A DNA stretch of 64,000 nucleotides, from the NCBI GenBank assembly GCA_021805775.1, contig JAJZED010000006.1:62001-126000 (forward strand), read 5' to 3'. Below the pieces are notes generated by a model. The model had not been told where the DNA came from. It did not search any database and saw nothing but the letters and a program-made list of their open reading frames with translations. This document shows, piece after piece, positions 50,880 to 60,315 of this stretch. A program made the position numbers and the translations under genes. Source of the stretch: a bacterium (lineage in GTDB: Bacteria; Vulcanimicrobiota; Vulcanimicrobiia; Vulcanimicrobiales; Vulcanimicrobiaceae). Within the stretch, counting starts at the first letter, position 1; each line of letters starts with the position of its first letter.

Positions 50880-52441
50880 TTCGCGCGGTCTTGCTCGCGG
50901 CTGCGCTTGCGAGCCCGGCACCGGCACCGACGCCGAGCGTGCCCCCCGCAATTCAATTGCCGATCGGATGGACGCGATTAAGTGCAGCGGCGTTTCGAGA
51001 TCCAAACGTCAAAGTTAAATTGGTGGCGTTGGCTCCCCAAGTAGGAGCGTCCCATCGCGAAACAGTGGTGTTCCTCGCGAGAGTGTCGCGTTCGGAAAGC
51101 GCGCAAATTCCAAAACTACGAGGGCCGTTCATCGAAGGATTTTTCCAAAAATTTCCCGGCACGCCGACATCGACTGTGAAATCGGCAATACCTTGTAGTA
51201 CGAAAGTGCGCGCTGATGTTGTTGACTTTAACGCTCATCTCCGCAACCAGAACGGCAGCGGGACGGCGTATTTCGTAAGAAAATCGGGAGGGCCGATTTT
51301 CTTTGCAATAGCATACGGGTATTCCGCTCGCCCGCCGGTATCGGACATAACGCAAATGTTGACGTGGTTTTGCCCGGTTCTCGACGCGAGAAATGTTTCG
51401 CCGGTTCGACTGCCGTCACCGGCCCCGGCCTCGTCGCCGACTGCGGTGGCCACGCCCGTTGCGGCAACTTTGCCTCAGGCGACGATGCAGCCGATTTCGG
51501 CGTTCATGCGCGTGCCGAAGGGATGGAAACTCGATCGTCGCGTGCGCGTCCTCTCGGCGCTGACGGAGATCCGCTTTCAAGCGATGAAACCGGACGCCGG
51601 CGGTGTGGAATCGATTAACGTAACGGAGTCCAATGCGCCTCATGCCGGAACGTTCTCCGAAAACGTGAAGCAGGCGATCGGACTGCTGGGGCATTTAGGG
51701 ACGAATTTTCATTTAATATCGAGTCGCTCGAGTTTCGTCTGCGCCGGCACGCGCGCGGCCTGGCGGTTGCACTACCGACTCGATATCGGTCCGATGCACC
51801 TTTTTGCGCTTCAGTATATCGCGGAGTCGCCGCACGGATCGTTCGATGCCGCAACCTACATGCAGACCGGCATAGACGCTTCCGACCCCGCGGCGTTGGC
51901 CGCTCTGGGCACGTTCTGTCCGCAGGATTTCGTCGCGCTTCCCGCCGCGACGGCGACGAGCGTTATCCCGGGCCTGCGCGCTCCGCTGCCCGTCGGCTGG
52001 GCGCAAGCCGGGTCGGGGAATGGTATGATGTCGGGATCGCGCGTGCTTGCATCGGCCTCGAAAAAACTCGCGGGCGGCACGGCGGAATTGTATCAGGTCA
52101 TCACTTTCCCGATGCGAAACTTCGGCTATGTAGCCGGCAAACCGGTATCGTTGGACGTCGTAGCGGAGTACGCCACGAAAGCTCTGCTCGCGCTATACCA
52201 TGGATCTACGGTGCTCGCGTCGGCGAAGGTGGCTGGTTGTGGCGGGAGCGAACCGCAGTGGCAGTTCGAAGTTCGGAGCCCGACGTCGTTTCTTATCGAA
52301 CGAATCGCTCAGCGAAATGGTCGAGCCGTTGCGGACGTCTACCTACGTCCCATTGCAATGCTCCAGCCCGGCCCGGCCGCGCTGAGCGCGCTCGACGCCC
52401 TCTGTCTCACTTCGTCGGTCGCGTCGATCCAAAAAACGTAG
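50876..52441 (+). CDS. secreted protein with three homologous Cys-paired domains
   Basis: A 521-residue protein with a short N-terminal hydrophobic segment (IRAVLLAAALASPAPAPTP) that may be a signal peptide. It contains three internal repeats, each starting with a Pro-x-Gly-Trp motif (LPIGW 28-32, VPKGW 213-217, LPVGW 371-375). Each carries a Cys about 76-84 residues later (107, 289, 455) and a second Cys 55-59 residues after that (166, 348, 510). Pro/Ser/Ala-rich linkers separate the repeats. The spacing suggests one disulfide per domain. Function and family not recognised. It follows kbl with a GTGA overlap. Confidence 0.72.
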   Translation: MIRAVLLAAALASPAPAPTPSVPPAIQLPIGWTRLSAAAFRDPNVKVKLVALAPQVGASHRETVVFLARVSRSESAQIPKLRGPFIEGFFQKFPGTPTSTVKSAIPCSTKVRADVVDFNAHLRNQNGSGTAYFVRKSGGPIFFAIAYGYSARPPVSDITQMLTWFCPVLDARNVSPVRLPSPAPASSPTAVATPVAATLPQATMQPISAFMRVPKGWKLDRRVRVLSALTEIRFQAMKPDAGGVESINVTESNAPHAGTFSENVKQAIGLLGHLGTNFHLISSRSSFVCAGTRAAWRLHYRLDIGPMHLFALQYIAESPHGSFDAATYMQTGIDASDPAALAALGTFCPQDFVALPAATATSVIPGLRAPLPVGWAQAGSGNGMMSGSRVLASASKKLAGGTAELYQVITFPMRNFGYVAGKPVSLDVVAEYATKALLALYHGSTVLASAKVAGCGGSEPQWQFEVRSPTSFLIERIAQRNGRAVADVYLRPIAMLQPGPAALSALDALCLTSSVASIQKT

Positions 52442-52564
52442 TGTTGCGCGGCATGCGATCGTTCGTCACCGATGCATAGCGTGCGCGATCGATTCCTTCG
52501 ATAAGGTAATCATAACGCATCGCTAATCATGCTCTGGTAGTACTGATTGTGAAATGGGAATTTC

Positions 52565-54592
52565 ATGATCGGTCGCGATTCGATGACGTTTCGCATCATA
52601 CTCCCGACGGTGATCTCTTTTGTCGTTGGGATTCTTCTCGCCACGGTCGGCCTGACGTTTTCGGCACAACGCGTGGAGTACGGTTTTCTCTCCCGGCAGG
52701 GCGAGGCGGCCGAAAAAGCTTTGCTCGCGCTCGCTACCAATAGCGGCACGGCAACGCTCTCCGGCGGGCAACTCGCCTTTCCCGGGTTTCCGGGTTGGAG
52801 TAACGGAGGAAACGAGGCGCTCATCCAGCAGGCGCACTCGCTCTCCGGTGCGGATGTATCGATATTTGCCCAGCAAAAAGCCGGCGATTGGATTCTCGAT
52901 GCGTCGTCGATGAAAAAGGACGGTTCGTTTATCGTCACGGCGAGCATCCCGCCAAAGGTTGAAAAAGCGGTCATCGCCGGAAAGACCTATCAGGGAAATT
53001 CGTGGGTCGCGGGAACCCCGAGCTTCGTTGCTGCCGCGCCCGTTTACGACGCGAACGGTGCGGTGATCGGCGCCTTTGTCGTCGGTTATCCGCTCGCGGT
53101 CGTCAACCGTATTATTTTACTGGTGGTCGGCGGCGTCGTCGGGGCGATGTTCCTCATTTTCGTGGCGACGTTTTTCGTCTTTGCACTTAATATTCGGCGC
53201 CTTCGCGCCTCTGCGGCGATGCTTCGCAGGGCTGCGGCGACGCTTTCGCGCGGCGAGCTCGAACTTGGCGATCTACGTGCGATCGACGGCGAGTTGCGCC
53301 CGGTCGCCAATGCATTCGAGGAGATGATCGATTACCAGCGCTCCATCGTCACTGCTTCGGAGGCAATGGCTCGGGGCGAGATCGAGGCGAGTATCGCGCC
53401 GCAAAGCGAGCGCGACCGCCTCGGCACCTCGCTCGATTCGATGATGGGCAGCATTCGCGCAATTTTGGAAGGAGTGAAGGCCGCCGTCCACACGTTGGCT
53501 CCCTCGGCGAGCCTGCTTCAGGAGAATGTCGGGCTCGTGCGCGAGCAAGCGACGGAATCGGTCGCCGCGGTGGGCGCGCTCGTTAGGGCGCTGCGGAATC
53601 GGGCCACCGAGGCAGCGGGTTCGCGAGCGATCGTCGGCGAGTTTGCCTCCGGGGTTGAAGGTATCGCGAGGGGCGCGGCCGACCAGGCGCTGCAAGTGCG
53701 AGCGGCGAGCGGTGAGATCGAGATGCTCGGTCGGCAGGCGCGCGTCGTGGTCGAACGGGCGACGCTCCTACTGCACTCCGCGCGCGAGAGTGCTCGCGCC
53801 GCCGAACACGGCGTCGGCGTGGTCGGTGCAACGCTCGGCATGCTCGCCGAGACGGACACGTCGACGCGCGACGCCGCCGCGGAGATGGGAGCGCTCTCGA
53901 ACCTTTCGTCGCAGATCGGAACGATTCTCGAAAGCGTGGAGTCGATCGCCGAGCAGACGAACCTCCTCGCGCTCAATGCGGCGATCGAGGCCGCACGCGC
54001 CGGCGACCAAGGGCGCGGTTTTGCCGTGGTTGCATCGGAGATTCGGAAGCTCGCCGAGCGAAGTGCAGACGAAAATCGACGGATCGGTGCGCTGATCACC
54101 GAGGTACGCGACCGAGTGAGCGCGGCCGGCTCCGCGGTAGCGGGAGCGCAGGTTCGTGTGGTGGAGGCATCCTCGCAGTCGGAAGCGATCTCGCGAGCCC
54201 TACAATCGATCGCCGAGAACGTGCGTCTCTCGACGATGGGTAGCGAGAGCATCGAGCGCTCGTCATTGGAGATGTTGGATTCGGCGACTCGTTCGGAGAG
54301 CGCCATGCAAGCGATCTCGGCCGTGGTCGAACAGAACGGTGCTTCAACCGAACAGATGGCGGAGCAAGCACGCGAGCTTTCGACCACGATTGCGGAGTTC
54401 GCCGATCGCTCGCGCGAAGATGCCGCGACTGCCGACGAAGTGGTCGCCTCCTCGTCCGCACTCGAAGCACAGTTCTCCGATCTGCTCGCGCTCGCGGCCG
54501 ACTTAGATCGAACGGCCGAAGGCCTGCGCAGCATTATGGACGCCTTCGTCTCCGGGAAACGCGCTTTCGCGCGGCAGGCCGCGTTGAATTAA
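52565..54592 (+). CDS. methyl-accepting chemotaxis protein
   Basis: A 675-residue receptor. Membrane helices near 9-30 and 180-205 enclose a single Cache-like sensor domain ([37 protein letters not shown]). A HAMP-like linker and a long helical signalling domain follow. The hairpin tip reads [43 protein letters not shown], matching the region that binds CheA and CheW. No che genes are in the window. The 123 bases before it hold no clear signals. Confidence 0.92.
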   Translation: MIGRDSMTFRIILPTVISFVVGILLATVGLTFSAQRVEYGFLSRQGEAAEKALLALATNSGTATLSGGQLAFPGFPGWSNGGNEALIQQAHSLSGADVSIFAQQKAGDWILDASSMKKDGSFIVTASIPPKVEKAVIAGKTYQGNSWVAGTPSFVAAAPVYDANGAVIGAFVVGYPLAVVNRIILLVVGGVVGAMFLIFVATFFVFALNIRRLRASAAMLRRAAATLSRGELELGDLRAIDGELRPVANAFEEMIDYQRSIVTASEAMARGEIEASIAPQSERDRLGTSLDSMMGSIRAILEGVKAAVHTLAPSASLLQENVGLVREQATESVAAVGALVRALRNRATEAAGSRAIVGEFASGVEGIARGAADQALQVRAASGEIEMLGRQARVVVERATLLLHSARESARAAEHGVGVVGATLGMLAETDTSTRDAAAEMGALSNLSSQIGTILESVESIAEQTNLLALNAAIEAARAGDQGRGFAVVASEIRKLAERSADENRRIGALITEVRDRVSAAGSAVAGAQVRVVEASSQSEAISRALQSIAENVRLSTMGSESIERSSLEMLDSATRSESAMQAISAVVEQNGASTEQMAEQARELSTTIAEFADRSREDAATADEVVASSSALEAQFSDLLALAADLDRTAEGLRSIMDAFVSGKRAFARQAALN

Positions 54593-54654
54593 ACGAGGGC
54601 GGGTGTTTTACGGCGACGATGCTCGCCTTACGAAGAGCCGACGATCGGCAATAG

Positions 54655-54690
54655 AAAACGGGCCCGACGTTCTTTCGAATGTCGGGCCCG
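54655..54690 (-). terminator. intrinsic terminator after the initiator tRNA
   Basis: CGGGCCCGAC at 54659-54668 pairs perfectly with GTCGGGCCCG at 54681-54690, loop 54669-54680. On the minus strand it is followed by TTTT (54655-54658). It starts 5 bases after the tRNA 3' end. It also lies 63 bases after the chemoreceptor stop and could serve it from the other side, but without a T-run on that side. Confidence 0.9.
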
Positions 54691-54694
54691 TACG

Positions 54695-54771
<77 letters not shown>

Positions 54772-54785
54772 CCGGAACTCCATGG

Positions 54786-54794
54786 ATTCTAGCA
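54786..54794 (-). promoter_or_regulatory. extended -10 promoter of the initiator tRNA
   Basis: On the minus strand TGC-TAGAAT lies 15 bases before the tRNA 5' end, matching an extended -10 (TGnTAnAAT). No good -35 hexamer is seen. The site lies in the leader of the divergent deaminase gene. Confidence 0.45.
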
Positions 54795-54820
54795 CAACGC
54801 GGCGAACCCTGGTGCGACCG

Positions 54821-55876
54821 ATGTTGGAGTTCGAACCACAAGAATCGCTCGAAGCGCGCGTTGCGGCGCTCCCGAAGATCCACTTACACTGCCACCTCGA
54901 GGGAACGCTGCGCGAGAGCACCTTCCTCGAACTTACCGCACGCGATGGCCTGCCGACGCGCTACCGCCCCGGTGCCCCCGCGGATGTTCTCGATCGCTCG
55001 CCGCGCGAGCCGGGGCAGGTCTACGCCTTCGCCGACTTCCCCGAGTTCCTGCTGCTCTTTGCCGCCGTCTCGCGCGCGCTCTCGCGCCCCGAGGACTACG
55101 CGCGCCTCGCCGAGGAGTTCGCGACCGATGCGCTGCGGCGAGGTGTCGTCTACGGCGAGCTCTTTCTCTCGCCTTCGGTCTGGCGCTTCTTTCACCCCGA
55201 GCTCGACCTCCGAAGCTGCATGGAAGCGATCTACGAGGTCTTCGCTCGCGTCGAGCGCAGCCACGGGGTCGCGTTCCGCACGATCGTCGATCTCACGCGC
55301 AACTTCGGTGCGAGTAGCGCGCTGGAGAGCGCTCGCTTTGCCGCATCGACGACCGAACTCGGTACGATCGGTATTGGGCTCGGCGGCGACGAGTTGCGTT
55401 TCCCGCCGGAGCTCTTCGTCGATGCCTTTGCATTCGCGCGCGCCGAGGGGCTCCATACCGTCGCCCATGCCGGCGAGGCGGCCGGCGCGCAGAGCGTGCG
55501 CGCGGCGGTCGAGCACCTGCGAGCCGAGCGAATCGGGCATGGCATTCGCGCCGTCGACGACCCCGCACTCCTGACGTTGTTGCGCGAGCGGGAGATCGCG
55601 CTCGAGATCTGCCCGACCTCGAATCTCCGTACCGGGGTCGTGAGCGCGCCCGAGGCGCATCCGCTCCCCGCGCTTCTCGCGGCGGGGCTGCGCATCGTTA
55701 TCGACGACGACGATCCGGCGCTCTTCGGTGCCCATATCGACGAGGAGTATCTCGCCTTTGCCCGACAGGTCGGCGAGCCGGGCCTGCGCGCTTGCATCGC
55801 TACCGCGATCGAGGCGTCGTTCGCGCCGCCCTCGCTGAAACGTTCGCTCGAAGAACGGCTGCGCTCCACGGAGTAA
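54821..55876 (+). CDS. add: adenosine deaminase family protein
   Basis: Deaminates adenosine (or a related aminopurine) in purine salvage. About 351 residues. Zinc and catalytic motifs: KIHLHCHLEGTL, HAGEAAGAQS, RIGHGIRA, and IDDDDPALFGA, which carries the zinc Asp. ATG 54821 chosen because the homology starts here. ATG 54782 would add 13 residues, and frames further upstream run through the tRNA. Adenosine versus adenine as substrate cannot be settled by eye. Confidence 0.88.
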   Translation: MLEFEPQESLEARVAALPKIHLHCHLEGTLRESTFLELTARDGLPTRYRPGAPADVLDRSPREPGQVYAFADFPEFLLLFAAVSRALSRPEDYARLAEEFATDALRRGVVYGELFLSPSVWRFFHPELDLRSCMEAIYEVFARVERSHGVAFRTIVDLTRNFGASSALESARFAASTTELGTIGIGLGGDELRFPPELFVDAFAFARAEGLHTVAHAGEAAGAQSVRAAVEHLRAERIGHGIRAVDDPALLTLLREREIALEICPTSNLRTGVVSAPEAHPLPALLAAGLRIVIDDDDPALFGAHIDEEYLAFARQVGEPGLRACIATAIEASFAPPSLKRSLEERLRSTE

Positions 55877-55903
55877 TGCGGGCGGCGTCGAAGGCTAGCC
55901 GCT

Positions 55904-56584
55904 ATGTCAGGGCATAGTCACTTCGCTGAATCGGTCGAGGAGTATCTCGAAGCGGTCTACCGGCTTGAACGGGAGGGGGACGGTGTTAGCACCGGAGCCC
56001 TCGCTTCGTCGTTGGGGGTCGCTCCGGCCTCGGTCTCCGGAATGCTCAAGAAACTCGCAAAAGATGGGCTGGTGGAACCGATCGCTCGCGGCACCGTCAA
56101 ACTCACCCGCGATGGACTCGCCGTCGCCGTTCGCGTGATCCGCCGCCATCGGATCGCGGAATGTTTTCTCGTCGACGTGTTGGGAATGGCGTGGGATGAG
56201 GTGCATGCCGATGCCTGCATGCTCGAACACGCAATCTCCGCCGAGGTCGAAGAGCATCTGCAACGATTACTGAAAAACCCGATGCGCTGTCCCCACGGCA
56301 TGCCGATTCCTCCGAGCGACTTGAGCGATCCGATCCCGCGCGGCGAACCGCTCGCGCGCGCCGAGACCGGTGCCGATCTCGCGATCGTCGGCGTCACCGA
56401 AGAGGTTCCGGAGATTCTGCGCTATCTCGCCGAACTCGAACTCAAGCCGGGGCGTCGCTTGCGCGTTCTCGCGCGCGCGCCGCTCGGCGGCCCGCTGACG
56501 ATTTCGGGTGAGAGCGGCGAACGCGCGATCTCGTTGGAACTTGCGCGGATGCTTCTCGTCGAACCGGTAGGCGCCGCAGGCTGA
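55904..56584 (+). CDS. DtxR/MntR family metal-dependent repressor
   Basis: A 226-residue regulator. The N-terminal winged helix (SVEEYLEAVYRLE...TGALASSLGVAPASVSGMLKKLAKDGLVE) is followed by a dimerisation/metal domain (RHRIAECFLVDVLGMAWDEVHADACMLEHAIS). The latter has the typical Cys/His/Glu ligands. The C-terminal FeoA/SH3-like domain (RRLRVLARAPLGGPLTI) completes the full-length form. It represses genes with Fe2+ or Mn2+ bound in relatives. Its TGATG junction couples it to the rhomboid gene. Target operators were not identified. Confidence 0.92.
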   Translation: MSGHSHFAESVEEYLEAVYRLEREGDGVSTGALASSLGVAPASVSGMLKKLAKDGLVEPIARGTVKLTRDGLAVAVRVIRRHRIAECFLVDVLGMAWDEVHADACMLEHAISAEVEEHLQRLLKNPMRCPHGMPIPPSDLSDPIPRGEPLARAETGADLAIVGVTEEVPEILRYLAELELKPGRRLRVLARAPLGGPLTISGESGERAISLELARMLLVEPVGAAG

Positions 56585-57255
56585 TGCCGCCCCGCCCCCG
56601 CTTTACGCACGCAATCGTCGTGGTGTGCGTGCTCGTGTTTCTATGGGAGATCGCCACGATGGGTGCCGGAATCCTTACCGGCAACGTAACGATCGGGCAG
56701 ATCGATAATGCCGGAGCGTTGGTCCCGGCCTTGGCGCAGCAGGGGCAATGGTGGCGCATCGTTACGAGCGCGTTTCTCCATGCATCGGTCCTCCATATCG
56801 GGTTAAACATGTATTCGCTCTGGGTGCTCGGTCGCTTTATCGAACCGATTCTCGGGACGCCGCGGACTGCGTTCGTGTACACGCTCTCGTTGATCGCATC
56901 GGGGCTCGGCGTTACTTATCTCAGTTTCGGTAATCTGCAAGACCCGACGCTCGGCGCAAGCGGTGCCATTTTCGGCATCTTCGGCGCGCTCTTCGCAATC
57001 GGCCTACGGAACGGCCCGGCGGGGCTGCAACTCGTCCGTGCAAATCTCGGCATCCTCTTGCTTAACCTCGTTTTTACCTTTGCGTTCCCGGGAATATCGA
57101 AGCAAGCGCACGTCGCGGGCTTACTCACGGGTTTTCTTGCGACGCTGGCGATCTATCGCCCGCTGCGCCCCGTCCGCGCGCAAGTAACCGATGCGTTGAC
57201 CGGTGAGGCGCTCGAATCGACGCTCGAAGAAGCCGAACCACAACCTCGCCGGTGA
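56584..57255 (+). CDS. rhomboid family intramembrane serine protease
   Basis: A 223-residue protein with six hydrophobic helices. The catalytic Ser lies in GASGAIFGIFGAL and the catalytic His in KQAHVAGLLTGFL. The upstream WWRIVTSAFLHASVLHIGLNMYSLWVLGRFIEP block (HxxxN) is also typical. It would cleave membrane proteins within the bilayer; substrate unknown. Overlaps both neighbours (TGATG and GTGA). Confidence 0.93.
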   Translation: MPPRPRFTHAIVVVCVLVFLWEIATMGAGILTGNVTIGQIDNAGALVPALAQQGQWWRIVTSAFLHASVLHIGLNMYSLWVLGRFIEPILGTPRTAFVYTLSLIASGLGVTYLSFGNLQDPTLGASGAIFGIFGALFAIGLRNGPAGLQLVRANLGILLLNLVFTFAFPGISKQAHVAGLLTGFLATLAIYRPLRPVRAQVTDALTGEALESTLEEAEPQPRR

Positions 57256-59153
57256 ATCGATCCCCGGGAATCGATGAGATTTTCGCCGTCGGCGGATCGC
57301 TCGCGCGCGAACTTCCCGGTTTCGAACCGCGTCCGGGGCAGCTTGAGATGGCGCGCGCCGTCGAGGCAGGCTTCGCAAACGGCTCGCATGTTTTAGTCGA
57401 GGCCGGCACCGGCGTCGGCAAATCTTTCGCCTATCTCGTCCCGGCGTTACGGAGTGGGAAGCGCGTGGTCATATCGACCTCGACGATCACGCTCCAGCAG
57501 CAACTCTTCGGCAAGGATATCCCGATGGTGGCCCGCGCTTTGGGGGTCGAGCCGCGCGTCGTGCTGTTGAAAGGTCGCTCGAACTACCTCTGCCGCGAGA
57601 AGTGGGAGCGCGCGCGCGGCGATCTCGCACTCTTCGAACGCCCCGAGATGTCGAAGCTGGGGCGCTGGGCGAACGAAACGACGACCGGAGATCGTTCCGA
57701 CGTGCCGTTTCGCCTCGATTCGTTGCTCTGGGAGCGCTTCGATGCCGACGGTGACGATTGCATCGGCGAAGCCTGCGCGCATTTCGACGATTGTTTCTAC
57801 TATCGCCGCCGTCGCGACGCCGAAGCGGCCGACATTATCGTCGTCAACCACGCGATTTTCTTTATCGATGCCTTTGTTGGGGGGCTGCTGCCGGCCTACG
57901 ATTATGCGATTCTCGACGAGGCGCACACCTGTGAAGATATCGCGATGAATGTTTTAACGGCATCGCTTTCACGCCGAAGCATCGAGCGTACCTTCCGCCG
58001 GTTGCGGCGCTACTTCACGCTGCCCGCTTCGTTGACGAAACCGATCGAAGAACGCTACCGCGAGCTCAGCGAATGCGTCGCCGGTACCGGAAACGAACTG
58101 CTGCGGCTCGACGAACGCCCCGAGATCGCCGTCGAGCTCGAGCGACTGCGCGATGCGCTCTATCACCTCGAAAATTGGATCGCCGATAACGGCGCCTCGG
58201 CGCTGACGCGCCCGCCCCGCGGCGATCTCGAGCGCGAAACGCGAATTGCCGGGGCGGTGAAGGCGCTCGCCGCGCAGGCGACAGTCGTCGACCGTTTGCT
58301 CGCCCTCGACACCGAGTCGATTCGATGGGCGCAGTCGTCGCCGCAAGGGAGCGATCTGCACTGTACGCCGTTCGACGCCGCACCGATTTTGCGCGAGCTG
58401 TTGTTCTCGCGCACTCCTTGCCTACTCACCAGCGCGACGCTTGCGCTGGGCGGCGATTTTAGCTACGTGCGCGCTCGCCTCGGCATCGATCTTGCAGAAG
58501 AGTTGGTGGCGGATTCTCCATTCGATTATCGCGAGCAAGCACGGCTCTTCGTCGCGCCGGCCGATCTCGAACCCGACGATCCCGATTTTGTCATTCGCGC
58601 CTATGCGTTGTTGGAAGAGGCGCTGTCGTATTCGCGCGGTCGCGCGTTCGTACTCTGCACGTCGTTTCGCCGGGCAATCGAGTTCGGCGAGCGCCTGAGC
58701 GCGAGCGGCCTGCATCCCGTGGAGATCCAGCGGCCGCGGGGCGGGATCGACCGCGACGGATTGCTCCGCTGGTTTGTCGATACGCCTGGCGCGGTGCTCG
58801 TGGGAACGCGAACCTTCTGGGAGGGCATCGATATGCCGGGCGAGCGCTTGAGTTGCGTCGTCATCGACCGCATACCGTTCGCGCAGCCCGACCACCCGGT
58901 ACTCGACGCGCGCGTCCAGGCGCTTCGCGAGCGCGGTGATGATCCGTTCGCGCGGTTACAGATTCCGGCGGCAACGATGTTGCTCAAACAGGGTTTCGGT
59001 CGGCTGATTCGCACGCGCAGCGATCGCGGCGCGGTCCTCGTTCTCGACGGGCGCTTGCAGGGAAAAGGATACGGTAAGCGCATGATCGCAGCGTTGCCGC
59101 CGGCGACGCGCATCGCACACCTCGATGAATTACGGGAGTTTTTCCAAACGTGA
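57252..59153 (+). CDS. dinG: DinG family ATP-dependent DNA helicase with Fe-S cluster
   Basis: A 633-residue XPD/DinG-type 5'-3' helicase. Walker A GTGVGKS (52-58), four cluster Cys (114, 170, 175, 181), and DEAH box at 222-225. Motifs V/VI are GTRTFWEGIDMPGERLSCVVIDR and LLKQGFGRLIRTRSDRG. The full Cys set predicts an intact [4Fe-4S]. It unwinds R-loops, D-loops and G-quadruplexes in relatives. GTG start overlaps the rhomboid stop; its stop overlaps the nuclease gene. Confidence 0.93.
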   Translation: MNRSPGIDEIFAVGGSLARELPGFEPRPGQLEMARAVEAGFANGSHVLVEAGTGVGKSFAYLVPALRSGKRVVISTSTITLQQQLFGKDIPMVARALGVEPRVVLLKGRSNYLCREKWERARGDLALFERPEMSKLGRWANETTTGDRSDVPFRLDSLLWERFDADGDDCIGEACAHFDDCFYYRRRRDAEAADIIVVNHAIFFIDAFVGGLLPAYDYAILDEAHTCEDIAMNVLTASLSRRSIERTFRRLRRYFTLPASLTKPIEERYRELSECVAGTGNELLRLDERPEIAVELERLRDALYHLENWIADNGASALTRPPRGDLERETRIAGAVKALAAQATVVDRLLALDTESIRWAQSSPQGSDLHCTPFDAAPILRELLFSRTPCLLTSATLALGGDFSYVRARLGIDLAEELVADSPFDYREQARLFVAPADLEPDDPDFVIRAYALLEEALSYSRGRAFVLCTSFRRAIEFGERLSASGLHPVEIQRPRGGIDRDGLLRWFVDTPGAVLVGTRTFWEGIDMPGERLSCVVIDRIPFAQPDHPVLDARVQALRERGDDPFARLQIPAATMLLKQGFGRLIRTRSDRGAVLVLDGRLQGKGYGKRMIAALPPATRIAHLDELREFFQT

Positions 59154-60181
59154 TACGACCGACGATACTCCGCCGCGGCCTCGCGCTGCTCGCGCTCGCC
59201 GTTTTTGCATTCGTGCCGCTTCGTGTCGGTGCGTGGGGAGAGAAGGGGCACGAGATCGTCAACGATCTCGCGGCGGCGAATCTTCCCGCCGAGTTGCCGG
59301 CGTTTACGCGCACGCAGGCGGCGCGCCGCGAGTTACGTTATCTCGGCCCCGAGATGGATCGTTTGAAGGGTTCGGGGAGATCGTGGGATGCAGATCGCGA
59401 CCCCGGGCATTATCTCGATATTGCCGATAATGGAAAAATTGCCGGCGTCGTCTCGCTTTCGCATCTTCCGGCGAGTATGCCGGCCTACGAAACGGCCTTG
59501 CTTGCGGCGCGGACGACGCCCTATCGCGTCGGGTTTCTTCCCTATACCATCGCCGATGGTTGGGAGCAGCTTCGGACCGATTTCGCACTTTGGCGCGTCG
59601 ATCGCTACGAAGAACAACACGCAACGACGAAGGCCGCACGCGCGCGTGCCGCCGCGCATGCCCGTTTGCGCGCGACGTTAACCTTACGCGATATCGGAGT
59701 GTGGGGGCATTTTGTTGCCGACGGTTCGCAGCCGCTCCACGTCACCACCCATTTTAACGGCTGGGGGAGCGGCCCCAATCCGCAGCATTTCCCGCAGCTC
59801 CGCGGCATTCACTCGCAGTTCGAGAGCGCTTTCGTCGACCGCTACGAAAATGACAGCTTGGTGCAGCGCGATATTCCTGCGTACGTCGCCCTCAATCCAC
59901 GGCATCGAATTTCGCAAGCGAGAATCCTCGCAATGGTCGGTCGCTATCTTCGCGGTACGAATGCCGCCGTGGTGCCGCTCTATCGCATCGCCGCCGCAGG
60001 CGGTTTCGCGAGCGGCAGCGCGCAGGCGCGCGCTTTTACCGCCGCACAGCTCGCGCGCGGTGCGACGATGCTGCGGAATCTTATCGCCTATGCGTGGGAA
60101 GATAGCCTGAATGAAAAAGTCGGCTATCCGGCCGTCTCGGTTCGCGCCGTTCTCGCCGGTCGCGCGCGTATGTCGCAGTAG
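59150..60181 (+). CDS. secreted S1/P1 nuclease-like zinc hydrolase
   Basis: A 343-residue protein with a signal peptide that would leave Trp29 at the mature N-terminus (RVGA|WGEKGHEIV), the feature by which S1/P1 nucleases and phospholipase C ligate zinc. Further zinc and active-site segments: DPGHYLDI and LRDIGVWGHFVADGSQPLHVTTHF. It would degrade single-stranded nucleic acids or phosphoesters in the envelope. GTG start overlaps dinG. The family (nuclease or phospholipase) is not resolved. Confidence 0.85.
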   Translation: MIRPTILRRGLALLALAVFAFVPLRVGAWGEKGHEIVNDLAAANLPAELPAFTRTQAARRELRYLGPEMDRLKGSGRSWDADRDPGHYLDIADNGKIAGVVSLSHLPASMPAYETALLAARTTPYRVGFLPYTIADGWEQLRTDFALWRVDRYEEQHATTKAARARAAAHARLRATLTLRDIGVWGHFVADGSQPLHVTTHFNGWGSGPNPQHFPQLRGIHSQFESAFVDRYENDSLVQRDIPAYVALNPRHRISQARILAMVGRYLRGTNAAVVPLYRIAAAGGFASGSAQARAFTAAQLARGATMLRNLIAYAWEDSLNEKVGYPAVSVRAVLAGRARMSQ

Positions 60182-60256
60182 CGTTCCTTAAGAGAGTCAT
60201 CACGTTCGTTAAAAATTGAATCACCGGCCCTTAAGACCGACGCGATAGCGTGAAGC

Positions 60257-60279
60257 GGGGGATGCAGATCGCATCTCCC
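60257..60279 (+). promoter_or_regulatory. leader hairpin before the TonB-dependent receptor gene
   Basis: GATGC (60261-60265) pairs with GCATC (60271-60275), flanked by GGG and CCC, in the 134-base gap before the receptor start. Two copies of CTTAAGA (near 60187 and 60231) also lie there. No consensus operator or riboswitch was recognised. Confidence 0.35.
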
Positions 60280-60315
60280 TCCACGCCATATTGTCGTTTA
60301 TAGGGGATACCGTTT

